From assembly GCA_007120055.1 (NCBI GenBank), contig SKOL01000305.1, forward strand, positions 1 to 6,027: a stretch of 6,027 nt of DNA, given 5' to 3'. The notes below the pieces were generated by a model, which did not search any database, was not told where the DNA came from, and saw nothing but the letters and a program-made list of their open reading frames with translations. Of this stretch, positions 1 to 4,484 are shown piece by piece. A program made the translations under genes and the position numbers. How positions within the stretch are numbered: position 1 is the first letter of the stretch; every line of letters starts with the position of its first letter. The stretch comes from Anaerobacillus sp. GTDB lineage: Bacteria > Bacillota > Bacilli > Bacillales_H > Anaerobacillaceae.

Positions 1-368
1 GTGTTTGGATCGGCTTCTAACTGTTCTTTCGTCATAAATGCAACGTCTTCAAGTTCGCCTTCTTGAATAGAGAGTGTCCCGCCCGTTTGTTGTAATAAAA
101 AAACGACCATATTATCACTTATCGTTTCGTTAATAACGCCAGTTCTTAAACCGACTATATCCTCTACTACTGTTTCAATCCCTGTCTCTTCTAATACTTC
201 TCTTACCGCCGCTTGATCGACCGTCTCGCCTTCATTTACAAAACCAGCGGGAATTGACCAAAGCCCTTTTAAACCGCCGTATCTTTTCTTGACGACGAGC
301 CACTTTCCATCTTGAATGACAATGCCAGCTGCAGCTAACCATACGTTACTTCGATCTCTTCGTTTCAT
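1..368 (-). CDS. NUDIX hydrolase, C-terminus cut by window edge
   Basis: A partial minus-strand gene: 122 complete codons are visible and no stop is reached before the left edge. NUDIX enzymes cleave nucleoside diphosphates linked to another moiety, using Mg2+ held by the Nudix box. A perfect box GX5EX7REUXEEXGU is visible at residues 42-64: Gly42, Glu48, Arg56-Glu57, Glu60-Glu61, Gly63. The N-terminus (NVWLAAAGIVI, then WLVVKKRYGGLKGLWSIPAGFVNEGE) fits the first beta strands and the GxW...PGG-like lead-in, here PAG. The ATG at 366-368 is preceded by AGGAGGGG (372-379), about 5 nt away, so the start is secure. The substrate cannot be told from sequence; housecleaning, an ADP-ribose-type or an 8-oxo-dGTP role are all possible. 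Upstream yumB on the same strand is separated by a terminator, so this gene is probably transcribed on its own. Confidence 0.93.
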   Translation of the reverse strand, partial: MKRRDRSNVWLAAAGIVIQDGKWLVVKKRYGGLKGLWSIPAGFVNEGETVDQAAVREVLEETGIETVVEDIVGLRTGVINETISDNMVVFLLQQTGGTLSIQEGELEDVAFMTKEQLEADPN

Positions 369-371
369 AAG

Positions 372-379
372 CCCCTCCT
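372..379 (-). promoter_or_regulatory. Ribosome binding site of the NUDIX gene
   Basis: The minus strand reads AGGAGGGG, with the AGGAGG core 5 nt from the ATG at 368. This fixes the start of the NUDIX hydrolase. Confidence 0.8.
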
Positions 380-402
380 GAGTTCTCCAAATTTATCCTT
401 AT

Positions 403-431
403 ATTATATAGTATAATACGGATCGCAAGAA
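403..431 (-). promoter_or_regulatory. Possible promoter of the NUDIX gene
   Basis: On the minus strand a perfect TATAAT (408-403) lies about 35 nt upstream of the NUDIX start. A -35 at the 17-nt distance would be TTCTTG (431-426), a poor match that abuts the T-tract of the upstream terminator. The -10 is convincing; the -35 is not. Confidence 0.4.
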
Positions 432-496
432 AAAAAGAGGGTTAATCCTCCAAAAAGTTCACCTCTTAAAGAAATGCTTTTTGACAAATTAACCCT
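430..496 (-). terminator. Nested hairpin terminator after yumB
   Basis: Reading the minus strand, AGGGTTAAT (496-488) pairs perfectly with ATTAACCCT (446-438). Inside it, CAAAAAG (483-477) pairs with CTTTTTG (457-451). The 4-by-4 stretch between the two stems (TTGT against GAGG) can form three G-U pairs with one mismatch. The result is a nearly continuous stem of about 20 bp with a 19-nt loop, followed at once by seven T (436-430). This is a typical intrinsic terminator geometry, and it separates yumB from the NUDIX gene. Confidence 0.8.
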
Positions 497-505
497 GCTT
501 CTCAC

Positions 506-1717
506 TTATGAAAATAAATTTAATTTACCTTTTTTAACAACTAACGGTAAACCACCTAATAAATAAAGGTAACGGTTATCGATAATTTTCTTCATTGTCG
601 AAGCTGACGTACCGTAAAGTTTTTTCGAACCTACGACACCAATTGCTTCTTTCCCACCTAGCGACGCTACTGTACCTTTAATATCAGGTGTAAATGTTTC
701 TAACTTATTGCTTCCAGATATTAATGCTTTTAAATTGTTAGCAACAGTGTAAGACTGTTGTATCGCAATTTGCGCTGTTGGAGGAAACGGACGATCATTT
801 TCTTCATTAATAATTAATGCACAGTCACCAATGATAAACACATCTTCATGTCCAGGTGCACGCATATCTTTTTCTACTTTAATACGTCCTCTCATCGTTT
901 CAAATCCTGATTTTTCAACGATAGAACTTCCTCGAACTCCTGTAGTCCAAATGACCGTTTTCGATTTAACTTCTTCCCCTGAGGCTAAAAGAACACCTTC
1001 TTTTGTTACTTCTTTAATTGGAGTGTTAATTTTAAATTCAACGCCACGACTTTGTAGTAAACTAACAGCATAATCCACTAATTCTGGATCAAACCCTGGT
1101 AATGCTGTTGGGGCCGCCTCTACACTTAGCATGCGAACTTTACTGCGATCGATATCATATTCTTTACATAACTCTGGAATTCTTTCCGTTAATTCACCAA
1201 CGAACTCAATTCCCGTAAATCCTGCACCCGCTACGATAAACGTTAAATAATCGTCATGCTTTTCCTCTGAGTTATTGTAACAAGCAAACATATATTCAAT
1301 ATGTTCACGAATTTGACGAACAGAGTTAACACTACGAATGGAAAATGCATTTTCTTCAACGCCTGGGATGCCAAATGTTTCTGGCTCTGATCCTAATCCA
1401 ATCACTAAATAATCGTATTCGATCTCTCCGCTTTCTAAAACAACCATTTTCTCTTCCACTTTAATTTCAACCACTGTATCTTTCATAAATTTCACTTTGT
1501 TTGTATCGATAACGCTGTCAATCCGCATTCTTGTTCTGTCATGGTGAAGTGTACCTGCTGCCGGCTCATGTAACCATGTAGTTTGATAATGGTAGTTGTG
1601 TTTATTCACTAAAATTATTTCGGCGTCATTATAACCAAGCTGCTTAGATAACCTGGAAGCTGTCATCATTCCACCATAACCCGCACCTAAAATTAAAATC
1701 CTTGGTTTCTTTTTCAT
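506..1717 (-). CDS. yumB: Type II NADH dehydrogenase-like FAD oxidoreductase (YumB type)
   Basis: A single-subunit flavoprotein of the NDH-2 family, which transfers electrons from NADH to menaquinone at the inner face of the membrane without pumping protons. With the start used here it has 403 residues. It has an FAD dinucleotide motif GAGYGG (11-16), a second Rossmann motif GAGFTGIE for NADH (164-171) ending in the conserved Glu, an FAD-binding IGDCA (about 296-300), and a quinone-site AQIAIQ (315-320) matching AQxAxQ. The C-terminus ([17 protein letters not shown]) is the usual hydrophobic/basic membrane-contact tail. An in-frame GTG lies at 1726, but it overlaps the Shine-Dalgarno GGAGTG; the ATG at 1717, 6-8 nt from it, is preferred. 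The gene is divergent from yumC, as related neighbours in Bacillus suggest. It could be a YutJ or Ndh paralogue instead; the family is certain, the exact symbol less so. NADH:quinone activity is inferred from the motifs. Confidence 0.93.
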   Translation of the reverse strand: MKKKPRILILGAGYGGMMTASRLSKQLGYNDAEIILVNKHNYHYQTTWLHEPAAGTLHHDRTRMRIDSVIDTNKVKFMKDTVVEIKVEEKMVVLESGEIEYDYLVIGLGSEPETFGIPGVEENAFSIRSVNSVRQIREHIEYMFACYNNSEEKHDDYLTFIVAGAGFTGIEFVGELTERIPELCKEYDIDRSKVRMLSVEAAPTALPGFDPELVDYAVSLLQSRGVEFKINTPIKEVTKEGVLLASGEEVKSKTVIWTTGVRGSSIVEKSGFETMRGRIKVEKDMRAPGHEDVFIIGDCALIINEENDRPFPPTAQIAIQQSYTVANNLKALISGSNKLETFTPDIKGTVASLGGKEAIGVVGSKKLYGTSASTMKKIIDNRYLYLLGGLPLVVKKGKLNLFS

Positions 1718-1815
1718 TTTTATCACTCCATTTTTAAATTTAACGCATGGGCTAGGTAACTTTATTTTTTCCTAATAATATAAACCTAAAGCAAGAGGTT
1801 TTTACCATGTTTCAC

Positions 1816-1844
1816 TCGACTTTGTGATTTGTTTCACTTATAAT
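1816..1844 (+). promoter_or_regulatory. Candidate promoter P1 towards yumC
   Basis: TCGACT (1816-1821), 17 nt, then a perfect TATAAT (1839-1844). The first GTGA-N6-TCAC box fills the spacer, a usual place for a repressor site. The leader to yumC would be about 400 nt, so this may be a distal or minor promoter. Confidence 0.3.
1819..1840. promoter_or_regulatory. Operator-like box A (TGTGA-N6-TCACT)
   Basis: A 22-bp sequence beginning ACTTTGTGATT and ending TTTCACTTA. It contains the inverted half-sites GTGA (1824-1827) and TCAC (1834-1837), 6 nt apart. TGTGA-N6-TCAC(T/A) is the type of site bound by CRP/FNR-family regulators, and Rex sites (TTGTGA...TCACAA) are similar. Which regulator binds cannot be decided by eye. 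A nearly identical copy lies 39 bp further on. Confidence 0.45.
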
Positions 1845-1857
1845 AGCATAATAAACA

Positions 1858-1879
1858 ACTTTGTGATTACTTTCACTTA
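1858..1879. promoter_or_regulatory. Operator-like box B, repeat of box A
   Basis: Identical to box A at 20 of 22 positions; only the two central bases differ (TG in A, AC in B). GTGA is at 1863-1866 and TCAC at 1873-1876. Conservation of the arms but not the centre is what a protein-binding dyad would show. Confidence 0.45.
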
Positions 1880-1977
1880 CTCTCGCAAAAAAAGTCCATG
1901 CTTTCTCTTTTTATACATTCCATTTAATGTTGTCACAGAAATTTCACAATTACTTCTTGCTTTTATCATATGTCCTT

Positions 1978-2007
1978 TCGACACAAAATGCAATAGTTTT
2001 TTATACT
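1978..2007 (+). promoter_or_regulatory. Candidate promoter P2 towards yumC
   Basis: TCGACA (5 of 6 against the sigma-A -35 consensus), 18 nt, TATACT (5 of 6 against the -10). The predicted start near 2014 would give a leader of about 240 nt that includes the cre-like site and the palindrome. Confidence 0.35.
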
Positions 2008-2102
2008 TTTTTAACAAAAAAATTTCAAAATAATGTTAAGGAAAAAACTATCGAATTCCCTTATAATTTTGAGTAAAAATTTTTAAATTTTTCATACATT
2101 AA

Positions 2103-2133
2103 AAACGCTGTAATACTAGTTGTGTAAGCGTTT
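2103..2133. repeat. Inverted repeat AAACGCT / AGCGTTT
   Basis: Perfect 7-bp arms (2103-2109 and 2127-2133) separated by 17 nt. No T-tract follows, so it is not an obvious terminator. The right arm overlaps a cre-like site, and the left arm also resembles a weaker cre. It may therefore be two facing operator sites rather than an RNA hairpin. Confidence 0.4.
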
Positions 2134-2136
2134 ATA
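2123..2136 (+). promoter_or_regulatory. cre-like (CcpA) site
   Basis: TGTAAGCGTTTATA matches the catabolite-responsive consensus TGWAARCGYTWNCW at all positions except the C near the 3' end, which is T. It lies about 120 bp upstream of the yumC start, between P2 and the proximal -10. Carbon catabolite control of yumC is inferred only from this match. Confidence 0.35.
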
Positions 2137-2201
2137 TTTAGAATTTTTTTAATTGTGCTGTTATTTGTCTTTTTACCCTTCCCTTTGTCCCTTTTTACCT
2201 A

Positions 2202-2207
2202 TATAAT
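2202..2207 (+). promoter_or_regulatory. Proximal -10 box of yumC
   Basis: A perfect TATAAT 47 bp before the TTG start codon. At 17 nt upstream the sequence is TTCCCT, a weak -35. Transcription would start near 2214, immediately before the 16-bp palindrome. Confidence 0.4.
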
Positions 2208-2215
2208 ATTAGATG

Positions 2216-2231
2216 TAATGATGCATCATTA
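2216..2231. promoter_or_regulatory. Perfect 16-bp palindrome, candidate operator
   Basis: TAATGATGCATCATTA is a perfect palindrome with no spacer. It sits just after the proximal -10 and 9 nt before the Shine-Dalgarno of yumC, where a bound repressor would block initiation. The half TAATGAT / ATCATTA is the same as in the classical Fur box, but the halves are 2 nt apart here, not 1. The regulator is unknown. Confidence 0.5.
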
Positions 2232-2240
2232 AAATTTTAT

Positions 2241-2247
2241 GGGGGTG
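2241..2247 (+). promoter_or_regulatory. Ribosome binding site that selects a TTG start
   Basis: GGGGGTG lies 6 nt before TTG at 2254-2256. The in-frame ATG at 2239 directly abuts this motif and has no ribosome binding site of its own, so the TTG is the likely start of yumC. Confidence 0.7.
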
Positions 2248-2253
2248 CTAGTC

Positions 2254-3264
2254 TTGGTTCAAGATACAAATGTATACGATATTACGGTAATCGGTGGCGG
2301 ACCAGTAGGGATTTTCACTGCTTTTTATAGTGGAATGCGACACGCTAAAGTAAAAATTATTGAAGCAATGCCACAATTAGGTGGACAACTTTCGGCTTTA
2401 TACCCAGAAAAGTACATATATGACATCGCTGGATTCCCGAAAGTTCGCGCACAAGAACTCATTGATAGCTTAAAAGAACAAGCAAGCCAATTCGAACCAA
2501 CTGTTGTTTTAGAACAAACAGTAGAAAATGTAGTGAAGGTTGAAAAAGATGGGGAAAGTCTTTTCGAATTAACTACAAATGCGGGTGTTCACTATTCTAA
2601 AACGATCATTATTACTGCTGGAATTGGAGCGTTCCAACCACGCCGTATCGATGTTGAAGACGCAAAACAATATGAAGGCAAAAATCTTCATTACTTCGTT
2701 GACGACTTAAAAGTTTTCGCTGGCGAAAAAGTATTAGTAAACGGTGGTGGGGATTCAGCTGTTGACTGGGCATTAATGCTTGAAGAAATCGCTGAAAAAG
2801 TAACCATTGTTCACCGTCGTGAGCAATTCAGAGCGCACGAGCATAGTGTGGAACAATTAAAGAACTCTGAAATTATCGATGTTCGTACACCTTACACAAT
2901 TGCAGATGTTCATGGTGATGGTGAAAAGATTAGTCAAGTAACGATTGGCGAAGTACGTGGTGATAAAACAGAAGTCATTGATGTAGATTCTGTCATTGTT
3001 AACTTTGGATTTATCTCAGCTCTAGGACCAATTAAAGATTGGGGTCTAGAAATCGATAAAAACTGCATCGTTGTTAATTCTAAAATGGAAACAAATATCC
3101 CTGGCATTTATGCTGCTGGTGATATCGCAACATACGAAGGCAAGATGAAATTAATTGCCGCTGGCTTCGGTGAAGCACCGACGGCCGTTAACAGTGCAAA
3201 AGATTACATCGACCCTGAAACAGCAAAAGCACACGCTCACAGTTCAAGCATGTTTTCTAAATAA
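2254..3264 (+). CDS. yumC: Ferredoxin/flavodoxin-NADP(+) reductase, TrxR-like (YumC type)
   Basis: Transfers electrons between NADPH and ferredoxin or flavodoxin in the cytosol, through FAD. It belongs to the thioredoxin-reductase-like FNR family of Bacillota and green sulfur bacteria. From the TTG start it has 336 residues, near the 332 of B. subtilis YumC, whose N-terminus it matches in pattern ([14 protein letters not shown]). Visible: FAD motif GGGPVG (14-19), Tyr50 in [15 protein letters not shown] motif GGGDSA (164-169), HRREQFR (187-193) for the NADPH phosphate, and a second FAD motif AAGDI (287-291). The redox CxxC of true thioredoxin reductases is absent. A C-terminal His329 (HSSSMF) corresponds to the flavin-stacking His of the B. 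subtilis enzyme. An ATG at 2239 would add five residues but lacks a ribosome binding site. The gene is divergent from yumB and convergent with the Fe-S carrier gene. Confidence 0.95.
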   Translation: MVQDTNVYDITVIGGGPVGIFTAFYSGMRHAKVKIIEAMPQLGGQLSALYPEKYIYDIAGFPKVRAQELIDSLKEQASQFEPTVVLEQTVENVVKVEKDGESLFELTTNAGVHYSKTIIITAGIGAFQPRRIDVEDAKQYEGKNLHYFVDDLKVFAGEKVLVNGGGDSAVDWALMLEEIAEKVTIVHRREQFRAHEHSVEQLKNSEIIDVRTPYTIADVHGDGEKISQVTIGEVRGDKTEVIDVDSVIVNFGFISALGPIKDWGLEIDKNCIVVNSKMETNIPGIYAAGDIATYEGKMKLIAAGFGEAPTAVNSAKDYIDPETAKAHAHSSSMFSK

Positions 3265-3284
3265 ACAATAAATGCTATTAAAAT

Positions 3285-3344
3285 AGGGACTTCCCAAAAG
3301 AAATTGTCAGACACTTGTCTGAGAATTATGGGACAGTCCCTTTT
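3285..3344 (+). terminator. Long imperfect hairpin after yumC, possible REP-like element
   Basis: AGGGACT (3285-3291) pairs with AGTCCCT (3335-3341). Then TCCCA pairs with TGGGA after one bulged C, AATT with AATT, and TCAGAC (3307-3312) with GTCTGA (3317-3322) around the loop ACTT. TTTT follows (3341-3344). The position, 20 bp after the yumC stop, fits a terminator. The modular, bulged stem is longer than a simple terminator needs and resembles dispersed REP-type elements; that part is inference. Confidence 0.6.
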
Positions 3345-3359
3345 CGTTGTGCACACAAT

Positions 3360-3395
3360 TTAAAGAAAGCTCGCCGATGAGCAAGCTCTCTTTAA
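3360..3395 (-). terminator. Hairpin between convergent yumC and yutM
   Basis: TTAAAGA (3360-3366) pairs with TCTTTAA (3389-3395), then after an A-C mismatch AGCT pairs with AGCT. It lies 27 bp beyond the stop of the minus-strand Fe-S carrier gene. The downstream T-run on the minus strand is short and interrupted, so it is a plausible but not strong terminator, perhaps used from both sides. Confidence 0.5.
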
Positions 3396-3421
3396 GTGAG
3401 CGTTAAATACGCGTCCATTTT

Positions 3422-3781
3422 TTAACACTCTTCTGGTGTGCCTTTATTATCTTCCGTTCTAAATGAAGAGCCACAACCACACGTTGCTACGGCATTAGGA
3501 TTTTCGATCGTAAATCCTCCACCCATCATATTTTCTTTAAAATCAATTTCCACTCCCTCTAACATCGGGGCACTTTCTTTATCTACAACTACATCAATAC
3601 CGTGTTGCTCGAACTTAACGTCATCATCTTGAACATCTGCGTCAAATCCCATACCATAAGATAATCCGCTACATCCTCCCCCTTTAACACCGATACGAAG
3701 ATATAATTTCTTTCCTTCTTCCTGTTCGGCAACTAACATTTCTTTAATTTTTTCTCCAGCAATCTTTGATATTTTTACCAT
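3422..3781 (-). CDS. yutM: A-type Fe-S cluster carrier (IscA/SufA/ErpA family, YutM type)
   Basis: A small cytosolic protein that accepts Fe-S clusters from the assembly scaffold and passes them to target enzymes. It has 119 residues, about the family's full length (HesB-like domain). The three ligand cysteines are present: Cys37 in GGGCSGLSYGM, and Cys101 and Cys103 in TCGCGSSF. The stretch IDFKENMMGGGFTIENPNA (79-97) is the typical conserved block before the CGC motif. It ends in PEEC with a fourth, non-canonical cysteine at the last residue. The ATG at 3781 is preceded by AAGGAGGAG, core spacing 7 nt, so the start is secure. It is the only A-type carrier visible here. MqnE, a [4Fe-4S] radical SAM enzyme encoded nearby, is a possible client, but that is inference. 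It could equally be labelled sufA or erpA. Confidence 0.95.
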   Translation of the reverse strand: MVKISKIAGEKIKEMLVAEQEEGKKLYLRIGVKGGGCSGLSYGMGFDADVQDDDVKFEQHGIDVVVDKESAPMLEGVEIDFKENMMGGGFTIENPNAVATCGCGSSFRTEDNKGTPEEC

Positions 3782-3825
3782 GATAACTCCTCCTTTTTGT
3801 GTCTCTCCTGTAAATAGTAGCTGAC

Positions 3826-3837
3826 GTGAAAATTCAC
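3826..3837. promoter_or_regulatory. Inverted repeat GTGAA-AA-TTCAC upstream of yutM
   Basis: A 12-bp dyad 45-56 bp upstream of the yutM start. It could lie near the transcription start of this gene and act as an operator, but I see no clear sigma-A promoter around it. A chance dyad is possible. Confidence 0.25.
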
Positions 3838-3992
3838 TTTCTACCGTTAATATCTAACTTTTCCTAGTTCAACCATGGTGGCACAAGTGAACTTTCGTTG
3901 GTGTCTAACATCACAGAAAAGGTAAATTCCTATTTTTCCCACATCACATGGACACCGATTGCGAAATGTAATTAATCGTTCTACTTATTATT

Positions 3993-4021
3993 AGTATACA
4001 AATTCAATAAAAAATGCACAA
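3993..4021 (-). promoter_or_regulatory. Weak candidate promoter towards yutM
   Basis: On the minus strand TTGTGC (4021-4016), 17 nt, TATACT (3998-3993). The -10 is good and the -35 poor, and the -35 overlaps the terminator of the upstream gene. The leader to yutM would be about 200 nt. The rest of 3782-4008 shows no gene. Confidence 0.25.
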
Positions 4022-4040
4022 GAAATTGAAATTCCTGTGC
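4009..4040 (-). terminator. Terminator of the Spo0E-like gene
   Basis: Minus strand: GCACA (4040-4036) pairs with TGTGC (4020-4016), with GAA/TTC inside after one mismatch and a 6-nt loop. An A and then six T follow (4014-4009). It starts 13 nt after the stop codon. Confidence 0.7.
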
Positions 4041-4052
4041 CTCGGATTTAAT

Positions 4053-4229
4053 TTAAACTTTTTCATATAATGTATGTTTTAAAATATCGTTATGTTTTTC
4101 GTCAATTTGCTGACTATACCATAACACTTGCGGATGATTAATTCCAAGTATGAGCGCAGTGGCAACCATTTTCTCTCGCAGTTCTTCAATCACTTCTATA
4201 TTGTTCTCGTGCTCGCCGTCTCTATCCAT
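4053..4229 (-). CDS. Spo0E-like sporulation regulatory protein (aspartyl-phosphate phosphatase)
   Basis: A 58-residue protein with the two-helix layout of the Spo0E family: a first helix IEVIEELREKMVATALILG (11-29), the turn INHPQVL (30-36), and a second helix carrying SQQID (39-43), the counterpart of the SQELD signature. Family members dephosphorylate Spo0A~P and so hold back sporulation; the conserved Asp of SQxxD (Asp43 here) is needed for this. The family's Glu-Leu is replaced by Gln-Ile, a mild change. The start at ATG 4229 is chosen because AAGGGG (4237-4242) lies 7 nt upstream. A GTG at 4265 would add 12 residues but has no clear ribosome binding site. The gene has its own promoter and terminator, so it is a single-gene unit. 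Which member of the family it equals cannot be said. Confidence 0.82.
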   Translation of the reverse strand: MDRDGEHENNIEVIEELREKMVATALILGINHPQVLWYSQQIDEKHNDILKHTLYEKV

Positions 4230-4236
4230 CGCCTTA

Positions 4237-4242
4237 CCCCTT
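4237..4242 (-). promoter_or_regulatory. Ribosome binding site deciding the Spo0E-like start
   Basis: AAGGGG on the minus strand, 7 nt before ATG 4229. It supports the shorter 58-residue product over the upstream GTG at 4265. Confidence 0.6.
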
Positions 4243-4277
4243 GTCCATTTTTTTGGTACAGTCACTGCTTCTATATT

Positions 4278-4306
4278 ATTTTAACGAATTTGCAAAGATT
4301 TTACAA
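4278..4306 (-). promoter_or_regulatory. Promoter of the Spo0E-like gene
   Basis: TTGTAA (4306-4301), exactly 17 nt, TAAAAT (4283-4278): 4 of 6 and 5 of 6 against the sigma-A consensus. The predicted start is about 45 nt before the ATG. Confidence 0.55.
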
Positions 4307-4358
4307 TTAATTTTATGTAAAAATTTTGGTAATAATATAGGAGAAATAGAAGATTTAT

Positions 4359-4388
4359 TTTACACTCGAAAGCAGAAAATGATAAGAT
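4359..4388 (+). promoter_or_regulatory. Promoter of mqnE
   Basis: TTTACA (4359-4364, 5 of 6), 18 nt, TAAGAT (4383-4388), with a TG one base before the -10, making an extended -10 (TGATAAGAT). The predicted transcript starts near 4395 and has a leader of about 90 nt. Confidence 0.55.
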
Positions 4389-4445
4389 AGAATAGTAGTT
4401 TTTTCGAATCCCGAATAGTTAAGTCATCTACTAGTTATAAACAAC

Positions 4446-4459
4446 TTGGCTGATGCCAA
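4446..4459 (+). promoter_or_regulatory. Dyad TTGGC-N4-GCCAA in the mqnE leader
   Basis: Perfect 5-bp arms around TGAT, ending 14 nt before the GGAGG ribosome binding site. It could be a small RNA hairpin or a protein-binding dyad. No known regulator is assigned. Confidence 0.35.
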
Positions 4460-4484
4460 ATTTGTATAAGAACGGAGGATAATG

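Larger units (their letters stand above)
1718..2253. other. Divergent yumB-yumC intergenic region
   Basis: A 536-bp, very AT-rich region between divergent genes. I find no convincing gene in it: an open frame at 1824-2033 on the plus strand has no ribosome binding site and an unpatterned, low-complexity product. The region does carry candidate promoters for yumC, two near-identical 22-bp boxes, a cre-like site and a palindrome, listed separately. For yumB, minus-strand -10-like TATATT or TATTAT sequences lie at 1775-1782, but none has a recognisable -35, which would fit a promoter that depends on an activator. Confidence 0.7.

Noticed and set aside
831..1073. Plus-strand open frame opposite yumB
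   Set aside because: It lies fully inside the well-supported minus-strand flavoprotein gene and shows no family pattern or ribosome binding site.
1824..2033. Plus-strand open frame of about 69 codons between yumB and yumC
   Set aside because: It starts at GTG inside operator-like box A, has no ribosome binding site, and gives a Phe/Ile/Asn/Lys-rich product expected from AT-rich noncoding DNA.
2216..2231. Calling the palindrome a Fur box
   Set aside because: The half-sites match, but the centre has two bases (GC) instead of one, so the standard 7-1-7 arrangement is not met.
2014..2253. Riboswitch in the yumC leader
   Set aside because: I recognise no conserved riboswitch core and no terminator or antiterminator pair before the start; the region is simple AT-rich sequence.
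3438..3632. Plus-strand open frame opposite yutM
   Set aside because: It is antisense to the conserved CGC-containing end of the Fe-S carrier, with no independent support.
3904..3955. Repeated CATCACA motifs upstream of yutM as a regulatory array
   Set aside because: Only two short copies with irregular spacing and no dyad; easily due to chance.
4128..4310. Plus-strand open frame opposite the Spo0E-like gene
   Set aside because: It overlaps the Spo0E-like gene and its promoter, and has no family pattern.
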